Shown here piece by piece: positions 14,439 to 22,892 of a stretch of DNA of 22,892 nt. The notes under the pieces are model-generated. The model did no database searches and was not told the origin of the DNA. It was given only the letters and a program-made list of their open reading frames with translations. Origin of the DNA: Deltaproteobacteria bacterium GWA2_38_16 (GTDB lineage Bacteria; Bdellovibrionota; JACOXK01; 2-02-FULL-40-11). Numbering within the stretch: position 1 is the first letter of the stretch; each line of letters begins with the position of its first letter. A program made the position numbers and the translations under genes. The stretch spans positions 3,721 through 26,612 of the forward strand of contig MGPE01000014.1 of assembly GCA_001797335.1 (NCBI GenBank), in the 5' to 3' direction.

Positions 14439-15968
14439 ATGAAATCCTTTATTATTGGTACAGCGGGGCATGTAGATCATGGAAAAACAGCGTTAGTTAA
14501 AGCTCTGACCTGTATTGATACCGATAGACTCAAAGAAGAAAAAAAACGGGGAATCAGTATTGAGCTGGGCTATGCACCTTTAAAATTATCTGAGGATATA
14601 ACAGCTGGTATTGTAGATGTCCCTGGTCATGAGCGACTCATTAAAACCATGGTCATGGGAGCCACACAAACGGATTTAGTTTTATTTATTGTTGCTGCCA
14701 ATGAAGGAATGAAACCCCAAAGTTTAGAGCACTTATCCATTTTTTCTCTTTTAGGCGTAAAGAATGCCATTTTGGTGATTACAAAAATAGATTGTGTTGA
14801 AAAATTGGAGCTCCCTTTTATTATCCAAAATATTCAAATAGTCACCAAGGGGACTTTTTTAGAAAATGCCCCCGTTGTTTTAACCTCGAGTTACACAAAA
14901 GAGGGTGTGGAAGAGTTAAAACAAAAAATTAGCGAATTTTCTAAACAATTTTTAGAAACCCAAAGTTCTCATAGAGCAACGCTTCCCTTAAGAATTCCCA
15001 TTGATCGAGTATTTACGTTAACAGGGTTTGGGACCATTGTGACAGGACCACTTCTTTTTGGGCAGATATCTAAAAATGATGAAATAGAAATTTATCCTCA
15101 TCATCTTAAAGCCACGATCCGCCAAATTCACGCTTATGGGAAAGAATATGATATTCTCAAAGCTCCCAGTCGTGTGGCTTTGAATTTAAGAGGTGTTTCA
15201 AAAGAAGATTTAAAAAAAGGACAAGTGATTGGATCACCACACACTTTTAAGGCGATTTCTAAAGCCTCTGCAAAAGTAACCTTTTTAAAACCTGTTCAAG
15301 GGCAAGAATTTATTTTTCATACAGGAACGATGCGAACGAATGTTATTCTTAAGAAGAAAAATATACTTCAATTTTCAGACCCTCTAGTTCTTCAGCCAGG
15401 GGATAAATTTATTTTACGAAGGGATACAACGCTGGGAGGCGGGGAGATTGTAAATGTTAGTGTCAATACCCACAAATCAATAAAGAGAGGGGGAGAGGAG
15501 GTCTTCTGGAGCGGAAGTAAAGCGCAGCCCCTTCAAGGGCGAGCCATGAAGCGAAAGACGACCTCCTCTCCCCCTTTGCTTGGGGATAATGGGCAGGCCT
15601 TGAGGATATTAGAATATTTTAAAAAAACAGATACCTCTTCTTCCTGGATCCCTATTCATACGGATGATATATGTAAAAATATTCAAATGCCTCGTTTGGA
15701 AATCTCCGAAGCTCTCCTTGATCTTATAAAACAAGCAAAAATCATACGTCTTCCTCAAGGATATTATCTTTCTTGCAAACAAGGAGATGAGTTGAAAGAA
15801 AAAATAAAAACTTTTTTCAAAACTAAAGGTGAGCTGAGCGTGGTGGATATTAAAGAAATTTTTTCTATTTCCCGGAAATATGCCATTCCCTATCTTGAAT
15901 TTTTCGATGAGCAAAAATGGACAATCAGACGAGGAGATGTCCGCATTCCTTGGAAGATTTTAGAGTAA
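14439..15968 (+). CDS. selB: Selenocysteine-specific elongation factor SelB, with an in-frame palindromic insert
   Basis: A 509-residue GTPase that delivers Sec-tRNA to UGA codons marked by a SECIS hairpin. G1 is GHVDHGKT (10-17), followed by the SelB-specific CIDTDRLKEEKKRGISIELGY (25-45), DVPGHE (60-65) and TKID (115-118). Domains II-III follow (VFTLTGFGTIVTGPLLFGQI). The last ~32 residues (SRKYAIPYLEFFDEQKWTIRRGDVR) match the SECIS-binding winged helix. SelB usually has 600 or more residues with four winged helices; here only ~130 residues follow domain III, so the array is reduced to about two. Residues 350-379 are encoded by a palindromic element (15488-15575). A GGAAG ribosome binding site precedes ATG. 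selA, selC and selD are not in the window. The 3' end overlaps nuoN by 9 bp, convergently. Confidence 0.93.
   Translation: MKSFIIGTAGHVDHGKTALVKALTCIDTDRLKEEKKRGISIELGYAPLKLSEDITAGIVDVPGHERLIKTMVMGATQTDLVLFIVAANEGMKPQSLEHLSIFSLLGVKNAILVITKIDCVEKLELPFIIQNIQIVTKGTFLENAPVVLTSSYTKEGVEELKQKISEFSKQFLETQSSHRATLPLRIPIDRVFTLTGFGTIVTGPLLFGQISKNDEIEIYPHHLKATIRQIHAYGKEYDILKAPSRVALNLRGVSKEDLKKGQVIGSPHTFKAISKASAKVTFLKPVQGQEFIFHTGTMRTNVILKKKNILQFSDPLVLQPGDKFILRRDTTLGGGEIVNVSVNTHKSIKRGGEEVFWSGSKAQPLQGRAMKRKTTSSPPLLGDNGQALRILEYFKKTDTSSSWIPIHTDDICKNIQMPRLEISEALLDLIKQAKIIRLPQGYYLSCKQGDELKEKIKTFFKTKGELSVVDIKEIFSISRKYAIPYLEFFDEQKWTIRRGDVRIPWKILE
15488..15575. repeat. 88-bp palindromic element inserted in frame within selB
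   Basis: AGGGGGAGAGGAGGTC (15488-15503) and its exact reverse complement (15560-15575) form 16-bp perfect arms around a 56-bp centre that itself contains CCCTTCAAGGG and imperfect pairing. The element is translated without a stop as residues 350-379 of SelB, a low-complexity Gly/Lys/Ser/Pro stretch (GGEEVFWSGSKAQPLQGRAM and onward) between domain III and the first winged helix. This is the behaviour of Rickettsia palindromic elements, though the sequence family is not claimed to be the same. Confidence 0.75.
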
Positions 15969-17408
15969 GGCGGTGATGGATTTAGTGATGATTTTAAATA
16001 CGGAAGAAGGGAAAAGTCCCACTAAGAGAGTCCCCACAGCAGTTATCCACAAAACACTATTAAAGACAAGAGAAGAGGCCAGAGAAGATGAAAGAGAAGA
16101 GGAGGCTGTATCTGTTTCTTTTTTCATGTAAAGCGTAACCAGTACTCTTAAATAATAGTAAGAAGCAATGACGCTATTTATAATTCCAATAATGGCTAAC
16201 CAAAAAAATCCTCCTTTTAAAGCGGAACTAAAAATATAAAATTTCCCCATAAACCCTACCGTTGGAGGAACGCCGATCAAAGACAACATAAAAATGGTCA
16301 TGGCGATGCCCAAATAGGGATGTTTAAATCCAAAACCGTTTAGATCTTGCGTAAAACTAACAATGGTAAAAGCACCAATCGTCATAAAGCTATAGGCAAT
16401 TAAATAAAATAAAATAGAACTGGTAGCTAAATCAAATACACGGGTTTCTTGGGCAGCAGCCAGAGCAATTAAAATATATCCTGCATGGGCAATACTGGAA
16501 TAGGCCAGCATCCGTTTAATATTGTTTTGTACAAGAGCTGCAATATTTCCAACCGTCATGGTGAGGATAGAAAATCCAATAATGATAACTCCCCATTGAG
16601 GCTTAAGAGAAGAAAGAGTAACTAAAAAGAGACGGATTAAAGCCGAAAATCCTGCTGCTTTTACGCCTGTTGCCATGAGAGCAGTAATAGGTGTGGGGGC
16701 GCCCTCGTAAACATCTGGAACCCACATGTGGAAGGGGACCGCAGAAATTTTAAACCCAACCCCAACCAACAAAAGTCCAAGCCCAATATAAATAGTTGGA
16801 GGGAGGGTATATTTAGAGCTCATTAAGAAATGAGCGATGGTTGAAAATTGTGTAGATCCGGTAGCGGCGTAAATAAAAGTAATGCCGTAGAGTAAAAATG
16901 CTGTGGAAAAGGCACCTAAGAGAAAATATTTTAAGGCACCTTCAGAAGAGGTCAGCCGTTCTCTTTCAATCCCCGTTAAAATATAGACGGCTAAACTCAT
17001 AATTTCTAAGCTAATAAAAAGAGTGATTAAATCTGTTGCCCACGCCATAAGACTCATTCCCACGCAGGCAGACAAAAGAAAGAAAAGATATTCTCCTAGA
17101 GGCCAATTATTTTTTTGAAGCAGGGGGTAAGAACTTAAAGCGGTCAGTAGAGTAAGGCCCAAAGATAAAAAAGTAAAAAAGAGAGAAAATTTATCCAATC
17201 GAATCGCTTCATGAAAAAGATACAAAGCATCTCCATTCCACAATTGAAGAGAAGTGGCCGCTGAACCTATTACACCTAAGGAAGCGATAGAGAAAATGAG
17301 GCGCCTATTATTTTTTTGAATAAAAACATCTAATAGCAATACAAAAATAGCCGTAAAAATAAGAATGATCAGAGGAGAAAGATAAAAAATAAAATGAATA
17401 TTACTCAT
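15960..17408 (-). CDS. nuoN: NADH-quinone oxidoreductase subunit N
   Basis: A 482-residue, about 14-helix antiporter-like subunit of the complex I membrane arm, at the inner proton-pumping position near K and J. It has the ND2/MrpD-like core: the Glu of ISLEIMSLAVYIL, the Lys-containing SAVPFHMWVPDVYEGAPTPITALMATGVKAAGF, and NIKRMLAYSSIAHAGYILI. Length is normal. Its ATG overlaps the nuoM stop as ATGA (17405-17408), so translation is coupled. It is the last gene of the nuo run and converges on selB with a 9-bp overlap. Confidence 0.97.
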   Translation of the reverse strand: MSNIHFIFYLSPLIILIFTAIFVLLLDVFIQKNNRRLIFSIASLGVIGSAATSLQLWNGDALYLFHEAIRLDKFSLFFTFLSLGLTLLTALSSYPLLQKNNWPLGEYLFFLLSACVGMSLMAWATDLITLFISLEIMSLAVYILTGIERERLTSSEGALKYFLLGAFSTAFLLYGITFIYAATGSTQFSTIAHFLMSSKYTLPPTIYIGLGLLLVGVGFKISAVPFHMWVPDVYEGAPTPITALMATGVKAAGFSALIRLFLVTLSSLKPQWGVIIIGFSILTMTVGNIAALVQNNIKRMLAYSSIAHAGYILIALAAAQETRVFDLATSSILFYLIAYSFMTIGAFTIVSFTQDLNGFGFKHPYLGIAMTIFMLSLIGVPPTVGFMGKFYIFSSALKGGFFWLAIIGIINSVIASYYYLRVLVTLYMKKETDTASSSLSSSLASSLVFNSVLWITAVGTLLVGLFPSSVFKIITKSITALL

Positions 17409-18937
17409 TGGTGTTTCTCATAAATTCCTAAGTCATAGTGTTTGTAGTTACTGACCAAATAATCAATAGATTTTTCCATTCTAGATAAAAAAGGTTTTGG
17501 ATAAATTCCCATCCAAAAAATCATGACAATCATGGGAAGCATGACACATATTTCTCTTAAAGAAAGATCGGATAGGACTTTATTTTCTGGGTGTGTCACG
17601 GGGCCAAACATGACGCGCTGAAACATCCAAAGCATATAATAGGCTCCCAAGATAACCGTGGAAGCTGCTAGGATAGCCCATAAAGGATTTTTTTCAAACG
17701 TTCCCAGTAAGATTAAAAATTCTCCAATAAATCCATTAGTAGAAGGAAGAGCAATGGAGGAAAGAGTAACCATTAAAAAGGCGACAGAAAAATAAGGCAT
17801 GACTTTGGTGAGTCCTCCAAAAGAAGCAATTTCTCGCGTATGGCGACGATCATAAATAATTCCTACAATTAAAAAGAGAGCTCCTGTTGAAATGCCGTGG
17901 CAAAGCATTTGAAAAATACTACCACTCACCCCATTGGTATTTAAAATAAGAAGTCCCAGCATGATAAGCCCCATATGACTAATGCTGGAATAAGCGACGA
18001 GTTTTTTTAAATCTGTTTGGGCCAGGGCTAAAAATGCACCATAAATAATCCCAATAATGGAAAGAGCAATTAAATAGGGCATAAAAAACTGAAGGGCTTC
18101 TGGAAATAAAGGCATGGCAAAACGTAAAAACCCATAGGCTCCCATTTTAAGAAGTACCCCTGCTAAAATAACACTTCCCCCGGTAGGAGCTTCAACGTGG
18201 GCATCTGGAAGCCAGGTATGAAAGGGAAACATAGGAACTTTAATGAGAAAAGCCACCGCAAAGGCTAAAAATAAGAGGGATTGAATATTAAATATTTTAG
18301 AAGTTTCAAATGGAATTTGAAGAGAATACATATTTAGAAGACTGGTTGAAAATACTCCAAACTGATCATAGTGAAGATAAACTAAAAAGATAATCGCTAG
18401 AAGCATGAGCACGCCTCCAGCCATGGTATAAATAAAAAACTTTAAGGTGGCATAAATCCGTCTGGCTCCGCCCCAAATTCCAATTAAAAAATACATGGGG
18501 ATAAGCATCATTTCCCAAAAAACATAAAAAAGAATAAGGTCAAAACTTACAAATGTGCCTAACATGGCTGTTTCTAAGATTAAAAGACACGCCATATAAC
18601 TTTTGACATTCCGCTCAATGGTAGAAGAAAGAATAACGATGGGGGTTAAGAAAGTGGTTAAAAGAACAAGCCAAAGACTAATCCCATCGATTCCTACAAA
18701 AAAGGAGGTTCCCAGTTCTGGGATCCAAGAAACTTTTTGAACCAGCTGAATGAGATGCGAAGAAGAATTAAAATAACGCAACAACAGCAAAGAAAGGCCA
18801 AATTCTATAAGAGAAATTCCAAAGGCAACCATTTGGAGTTTGACATTGGAAGTTTTTGGGAAAAGAAAAACGACAAGGCTTCCCAACAACGGAAGAAAAA
18901 TTAAAATAGACAGAAGATGATTTTCTAAAAATGTCAT
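17405..18937 (-). CDS. nuoM: NADH-quinone oxidoreductase subunit M
   Basis: A 510-residue antiporter-like subunit. Key features are FYVFWEMMLIPMYFLIGIWGG with the essential Glu of helix 5, FLIKVPMFPFHTWLPDAHVEAPTGGSVILAGVLLKMGAYGFLRF with the conserved Lys residues of helices 7-8, and TDLKKLVAYSSISHMGLI. It forms one of three parallel proton channels with L and N. The start overlaps the nuoL stop by 4 bp (ATGA) and its own stop overlaps nuoN the same way. Nothing unusual in length or motifs. Confidence 0.98.
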   Translation of the reverse strand: MTFLENHLLSILIFLPLLGSLVVFLFPKTSNVKLQMVAFGISLIEFGLSLLLLRYFNSSSHLIQLVQKVSWIPELGTSFFVGIDGISLWLVLLTTFLTPIVILSSTIERNVKSYMACLLILETAMLGTFVSFDLILFYVFWEMMLIPMYFLIGIWGGARRIYATLKFFIYTMAGGVLMLLAIIFLVYLHYDQFGVFSTSLLNMYSLQIPFETSKIFNIQSLLFLAFAVAFLIKVPMFPFHTWLPDAHVEAPTGGSVILAGVLLKMGAYGFLRFAMPLFPEALQFFMPYLIALSIIGIIYGAFLALAQTDLKKLVAYSSISHMGLIMLGLLILNTNGVSGSIFQMLCHGISTGALFLIVGIIYDRRHTREIASFGGLTKVMPYFSVAFLMVTLSSIALPSTNGFIGEFLILLGTFEKNPLWAILAASTVILGAYYMLWMFQRVMFGPVTHPENKVLSDLSLREICVMLPMIVMIFWMGIYPKPFLSRMEKSIDYLVSNYKHYDLGIYEKHQ

Positions 18938-20802
18938 ACGTATTTTCCTAAATAAAGAAGAATAGCTAAAACGCCTAAAATAAAAATAAAGGCATAGCGT
19001 TGTAAGTTGCCATTTTGCATAAAGCTAAGTTTAGATCCAAAATACCCATTCAAATAAGCAATATTATTGACGGTCCCATCTATAAAGAGGGTATCAATGA
19101 TAGACCAGAAAAAATGAGCCCCTTTTTGAATAGGGGAGATAATGAGAAACTGATAGAGCTCATCTACATAATATTTGTGAGAAAGAAGTGTATGAAGTTT
19201 TAAAAATTTTAATCTTACATGAACGGCCCATTCTTGTTTTTTATGGAATATAAAAAAGGTGAGAATGGCTGTGACTAAAGTTGAGAGTATCATGACAATC
19301 ATCAGGGTGTGTTCCGTGTGGGAAGAAAGTGTCACTTCTAAATGTTTGGTAAATAAGGGAGTTAAAAACTGTTCTAAAAAGTGTCCCCCAATAACCATGC
19401 CTCCTCCTAAAGATAAAATGGCAAGTACAATAAGACTTAATGCCATGAGCGGTGGAGCTTCATGGGGATGCTCGGCATGGTGATGAGAAGGGCCATAAAA
19501 CGTCAGTGTAAATACACGAACCATGTAGAAGGTTGTCATTAAAGCACCCAACCATCCACATACCCAAAAGAGGGGGTGTTTATTAAAAGCCATCCACAAA
19601 ATTTCATCTTTACTGAAAAATCCACTAAAAGGAGGGATCCCAATAATGGCGAGTAACCCAAATAAAAAGACAATGTGAGTGAGGGGAAGTTTTGAAGAAA
19701 GTTTTCCCATTTTTTGAATGTCTTGCTCTCCATGAAGGGCATGGATCACGCTTCCCGCAGACAAAAAGAGAAGGGCTTTAAAAAAAGCATGGGTGATTAA
19801 ATGAAAAATTCCACTGGTATAAGCACCGATGCCCACACCTAAAAACATATATCCCAATTGGCTAATGGTTGAATAGGCCAGCACTTTTTTAATATCATTC
19901 TGAAAAAAAGCCATGCTGGCGGAAAATAAAGCCGTAGAAATTCCAACAATAGCAACCACAGAAGAAGAAAAAGGAGTGAGGGCATACCAAAAATGAAGGC
20001 GTGCTACCATATAAACACCTGCCGTGACCATCGTTGCTGCATGGATGAGAGCAGAAACAGGTGTGGGTCCTGCCATGGCATCTGGAAGCCAAACATAAAG
20101 AGGAATTTGGGCGGATTTTCCACAAGCGCCGATAAATAATAAAAGTGTAATTAATGTTAAACTAGGAAGTTGAGCTTCATGAATTTCATAAATTTTAAGA
20201 CTGTCGATATTGAAAGTACCAAAAGTAACAAAAATTAAAAACATGGCCATTAAAAATCCAAAATCTCCAACCCGATTAACGAGAAATGCTTTTTTTCCTG
20301 CCTGCGCTTTTTCGTTATCCTCAAACCAAAAACCAATGAGAAGATAGGAACAAAGCCCCACTCCTTCCCATCCAATGAATAAAAGTAAAAGATTATTGGC
20401 TAAAACCAAAAGCAGCATGGCAAACGTAAAAAGGTTTAAAAATGAAAAATAACGAGCAAAGCCAGGATCTTCCCCCATATAATTGACAGAATAGAGATGG
20501 ATAAAAAATCCAACTCCTGTGACGACTAAAATCATGAGCTGTGACAGGGGATCTAACTTTAAAGAAATGGCAACTCCCAGTTGAGGAATCCAATCAAAGA
20601 GGGTAAGACTTAGTTCTCTTGAGGCTGTAGGGTCTTGTAAAAATTGGATAAAAGCATAGAACGAAAAAACCAAAGACAATAAAATAGAACCACATCCCAA
20701 CGTGGCGACTACCGAATTAGGAAGCCGTTTTCCAAAGAGACCACCTAGAATGCCAATGACTAAAAATCCGATGAGAGGAAATAATAAAATAAATCCTAGC
20801 AC
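18934..20802 (-). CDS. nuoL: NADH-quinone oxidoreductase subunit L
   Basis: A 622-residue subunit at the distal tip of the membrane arm. It has FIGWEGVGLCSYLLIGFW with the channel Glu, KKAFLVNRVGDFGF, and KSAQIPLYVWLPDAMAGPTPVSALIHAATMVTAGVYM, diagnostic for NuoL, and NDIKKVLAYSTISQLGYM. The C-terminal ~120 residues hold the segment expected to form the long lateral helix and last membrane helix. A His-rich loop (HHHAEHPHEAPP) lies at about 445-456. The start codon is GTG, preceded at 5 nt by AAAGGA that overlaps the end of nuoK. Confidence 0.98.
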   Translation of the reverse strand: MLGFILLFPLIGFLVIGILGGLFGKRLPNSVVATLGCGSILLSLVFSFYAFIQFLQDPTASRELSLTLFDWIPQLGVAISLKLDPLSQLMILVVTGVGFFIHLYSVNYMGEDPGFARYFSFLNLFTFAMLLLVLANNLLLLFIGWEGVGLCSYLLIGFWFEDNEKAQAGKKAFLVNRVGDFGFLMAMFLIFVTFGTFNIDSLKIYEIHEAQLPSLTLITLLLFIGACGKSAQIPLYVWLPDAMAGPTPVSALIHAATMVTAGVYMVARLHFWYALTPFSSSVVAIVGISTALFSASMAFFQNDIKKVLAYSTISQLGYMFLGVGIGAYTSGIFHLITHAFFKALLFLSAGSVIHALHGEQDIQKMGKLSSKLPLTHIVFLFGLLAIIGIPPFSGFFSKDEILWMAFNKHPLFWVCGWLGALMTTFYMVRVFTLTFYGPSHHHAEHPHEAPPLMALSLIVLAILSLGGGMVIGGHFLEQFLTPLFTKHLEVTLSSHTEHTLMIVMILSTLVTAILTFFIFHKKQEWAVHVRLKFLKLHTLLSHKYYVDELYQFLIISPIQKGAHFFWSIIDTLFIDGTVNNIAYLNGYFGSKLSFMQNGNLQRYAFIFILGVLAILLYLGKYV

Positions 20803-20804
20803 AG

Positions 20805-21110
20805 CTATCCTTTCAATTGGTTAACTTCATCAATATTGGTTGTTTGTTTCTGCCTAAATAAAGAAATTACAATTGCCAGTCCCGTTGCGGCTTCTGCTGC
20901 CGCTACCGTAATAACAAAAAAAACAAAAATTTGAGCATCTGGAGCCTGAAGATATTCAGAAATAGACACTAAGGCCAGATTGACGCTATTTAACATAAGC
21001 TCTATCGACATAAAAATAATAATTAAATTTCTTCTTAAAAGAACTCCCATCACCCCAATGGTAAATAAAAGGGCGCTTAAAATAAGATAATGTGAATGGT
21101 CAATTGTCAT
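20805..21110 (-). CDS. nuoK: NADH-quinone oxidoreductase subunit K
   Basis: A 101-residue, three-helix subunit, the usual size. The two membrane glutamates of the central proton path are present: one in [15 protein letters not shown] (residue 36) and one in [17 protein letters not shown] (about 72). The start overlaps the nuoJ stop by 4 bp and the stop lies 2 bp before the GTG of nuoL. Confidence 0.98.
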   Translation of the reverse strand: MTIDHSHYLILSALLFTIGVMGVLLRRNLIIIFMSIELMLNSVNLALVSISEYLQAPDAQIFVFFVITVAAAEAATGLAIVISLFRQKQTTNIDEVNQLKG

Positions 21111-21613
21111 TTTTTCTTGGCTAAAATAACTCCTCCAACCATGGCAATGAGTAATAAAAGAGAAAGTAGTTCAAATGGAAATAAATATTTTGAAAATAAA
21201 AGAGTTGCAATATTCTCAATAGAAAATCCATGAAATGCTTCGGGCAAGGCACGGGAAAAAGAGGTGAGATGAATAAAAGAAATCAAAAGGCCGACCAATA
21301 AGAAAAGAGCTAAATATTTTGGAAATCGGGGTTTTGTTTCTTTAGAAAATCGATCTGGATCTCGCCCAAGATTTAAAAGCATCATAACAAAGACAAAAAG
21401 GACCATAATGGCCCCTACATACACAATAATTTGAATGGCGGCTAAAAAAGGGGCATGCAGTTCTACATATAACCCTGCTAGAGCAAAAAAACTCCCAATT
21501 AAAAAAACAGCACTGACAACGGGATTTTTATGGAGTGTAACTCCCAATGCGCATACAACGCTCATGATTGCTAATATCCAAAAAATAATCGTATGTGCCA
21601 TTCTTAAATCCAT
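21107..21613 (-). CDS. nuoJ: NADH-quinone oxidoreductase subunit J
   Basis: A 168-residue, five-helix subunit with the diagnostic helix 3 sequence [25 protein letters not shown], containing the flexible pi-bulge region and conserved Tyr-Val-Gly-Ala. Upstream, [29 protein letters not shown] fits the family. Two starts are possible: ATG 21613 (used here, overlapping nuoH by 10 bp) or ATG 21601, which gives the more typical N-terminus MAHTIIFW, has GGA 7 nt upstream and leaves 2 nt after the nuoH stop. nuoI, which usually sits between H and J, is absent. Confidence 0.95.
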   Translation of the reverse strand: MDLRMAHTIIFWILAIMSVVCALGVTLHKNPVVSAVFLIGSFFALAGLYVELHAPFLAAIQIIVYVGAIMVLFVFVMMLLNLGRDPDRFSKETKPRFPKYLALFLLVGLLISFIHLTSFSRALPEAFHGFSIENIATLLFSKYLFPFELLSLLLLIAMVGGVILAKKK

Positions 21614-22653
21614 TTAAAATAAAGGGCTAAAGAAGTCACCAAAACATTCAAAAGCCCCAGAGGAATTAATATTTTCCATCCAAAAGCCATCAATTGATCG
21701 TATCGGAAACGAGGGAAAGTCCATCGAATCCACACAAAAAACCAAATAAAAAAAGCAGTTTTAAGACAAAAAGAAAGAACTTGGAGCAAAGAAAGCCCTA
21801 AAGACGTTGGGAAAATTGCTATCCCACACCACTCTGCCACAGAGGTTAATCCTGGAATTAATTGCCAGCCACCAAAAAAGAGAGTGGAAATAAGAGCGGA
21901 CATGGTTACTAAATGCAAGTATTCCGCCATAAAGAAGAAAGCAAATTTCATGCTTCCATATTCTGTATGATAACCCGCCACAAGCTCTGCTTCTCCTTCC
22001 GGTAAATCAAAGGGCAAGCGATTACATTCGGCAAAAGCAGCTACTAAAAAAATTAAAAAAGCAAACGGTTGGGTTACAATTCCCCAAAGATGATGTTGTT
22101 CTAAAACAATTTGGCGAAGGGAAAAAGTGCCATACATGAGAATGGGACCAATTAAAGATATTCCCAGAGCAATTTCATAACTAATCATTTGTGCAGAAGA
22201 TCTTAAAGCTCCCAAGGTTGAATATTTATTATTAGAAGACCATCCCGCAATGAGGACGCCATAAATTCCTAAAGATCCAAAAGCGACAATGTAGAGAATG
22301 CCAATATTTAAATCTGCAATTTGAAGGACGATGGTTTTTCCAAAAAAATCAAGGGTATCTCCAAAAGGAATAGCGGCAAAGGTAATGGCGGCAGGCAGAA
22401 ATGAAAGGAGGGGAGCCAGAGGAAAAAGCCACGGATGTGCATGAAAGGGGATGGGGTCTTCTTTAAAAATAAATTTAACAGCATCAGCCACAGGCTGCAA
22501 AAGCCCTAACGGGCCTACCCGGTTTGGGCCCAGCCGATCTTGGATGAATGCAGAACCGCGACGTTCTACCCAGACTAAGATAGGAACCATCGTTAATAGA
22601 GCACTCATAACAACCACCACTTTTACTGCCGTAATGAGAAGATCTAAAAACAT
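21604..22653 (-). CDS. nuoH: NADH-quinone oxidoreductase subunit H
   Basis: An eight-helix subunit that forms much of the quinone chamber. Start ATG 22653 (349 residues) is preferred over an in-frame ATG at 22740, because the extra 29 residues would lie inside nuoA and the family begins close to this first helix. Motifs: WVERRGSAFIQDRLGPNRVGPLGLLQPVADAVKFIFKED, SSAQMISYEIALG, AECNRLPFDLPEGEAELVAGYHTEYGSMKFAFFFMAEY and WIRWTFPRFRYDQLM. All are intact. It follows nuoA after 7 nt and overlaps or abuts nuoJ, with no nuoB-G before it and no nuoI after it. Confidence 0.96.
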   Translation of the reverse strand: MFLDLLITAVKVVVVMSALLTMVPILVWVERRGSAFIQDRLGPNRVGPLGLLQPVADAVKFIFKEDPIPFHAHPWLFPLAPLLSFLPAAITFAAIPFGDTLDFFGKTIVLQIADLNIGILYIVAFGSLGIYGVLIAGWSSNNKYSTLGALRSSAQMISYEIALGISLIGPILMYGTFSLRQIVLEQHHLWGIVTQPFAFLIFLVAAFAECNRLPFDLPEGEAELVAGYHTEYGSMKFAFFFMAEYLHLVTMSALISTLFFGGWQLIPGLTSVAEWCGIAIFPTSLGLSLLQVLSFCLKTAFFIWFFVWIRWTFPRFRYDQLMAFGWKILIPLGLLNVLVTSLALYFKWI

Positions 22654-22660
22654 GATTTTT

Positions 22661-22891
22661 TTAATCCCAGCGGAGAGCTCCTTTTTTCCAGATATAAAGG
22701 TAGCCAACAATGAGAATACCGATAAATAAAAACATTTCAACTATCAACACTGGGCTTTGGGCAATCTGATGTTTAAAAATAAATGCCCAGGGGTACAAAA
22801 AAACAACTTCAATATCAAAAATAAGAAAAAAAATAGCAAAAAGGTAAAATTTTACAGAAAATCGATCATGAGGAGTTCCAGAAGAGGGAAC
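22661..22891 (-). CDS. nuoA: NADH-quinone oxidoreductase subunit A, N-terminus beyond window edge
   Basis: The visible 76 residues are the C-terminal two-thirds of NuoA. RFSVKFYLFAIFFLIFDIEVVFLYPWAF is the family signature, with the conserved FDIE acidic pair facing the quinone cavity, followed by a last membrane helix (VEMFLFIGILIVGYLYIW) and a KKGALRWD tail. The stop is 7 nt before the nuoH start. NuoA would normally be followed by nuoB, so this junction marks a rearranged operon. The upstream part of the gene lies outside the window. Confidence 0.95.
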   Translation of the reverse strand, partial: VPSSGTPHDRFSVKFYLFAIFFLIFDIEVVFLYPWAFIFKHQIAQSPVLIVEMFLFIGILIVGYLYIWKKGALRWD

Positions 22892-22892
22892 G

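Noticed and set aside
15488-15575. A rho-independent terminator inside selB
   Set aside because: The arms are separated by 56 bp, no T-run follows, and the frame continues into conserved SelB sequence.
22654-22740. 29-residue N-terminal extension of NuoH
   Set aside because: It overlaps the NuoA coding sequence and is not family-like; ATG 22653 follows the nuoA stop directly.

Overview
The window is AT-rich, densely packed bacterial DNA with typical Gram-negative export signals (MKK plus hydrophobic core). A TIGR02147/DUF4423-type regulator, a family known mainly from Bdellovibrio-like former Deltaproteobacteria and from Fibrobacter, hints at that part of the tree. A seven-subunit complex I membrane arm indicates a respiring organism, and selB implies selenoprotein synthesis. 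Lineage is inference only; nothing here fixes a species.

Layout. (1) 1-2697: the 3' end of an endonuclease/exonuclease/phosphatase-family gene, convergent with a GT39-like membrane glycosyltransferase and a Cys-rich exported protein. (2) 2786-8410: an accessory-looking cassette bounded by two different AAA_14/DUF4143 ATPase genes that point inwards. Each has a perfect inverted repeat or palindrome over its -10 box and an ATG exactly 8 nt after that box, so both look leaderless and operator-controlled. Between them lie a TIGR02147 regulator coupled to an exported protein and three more small exported proteins. The regulator promoter and the region before the second exported-protein group share three motif blocks. 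(3) 8411-9848: a small P-loop kinase-like gene flanked by inverted copies of a REP-like element, then a DUF433/DUF5615 antitoxin-toxin-like pair. (4) 9849-10128: a gene-free stretch with a 22-nt exact copy of the tRNA-Ser 3' end and a run of perfect hairpins. (5) 10129-15968: translation genes: tRNA-Ser(UGA) 6 nt after serS, a large membrane-anchored TPR protein, and a divergent selB carrying an 88-bp palindromic element inside its reading frame. (6) 15960-22891: nuoN-M-L-K-J-H-A on the minus strand (transcribed A-H-J-K-L-M-N), exactly the seven membrane subunits of complex I with no peripheral-arm subunit between them.

How the genes fit together. serS and its neighbouring tRNA supply Ser-tRNA, SerRS also charges tRNA-Sec, and selB next door uses Sec-tRNA. 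The nuo genes are tightly overlapped and translationally coupled. The 2.8-8.4 kb cassette is the best candidate for an undescribed system: two palindrome-regulated ATPases enclosing a regulator with its own set of secreted, Cys-containing proteins. At least four kinds of palindromic or inverted-repeat element occur in 8.4-15.6 kb, one of them translated within selB.
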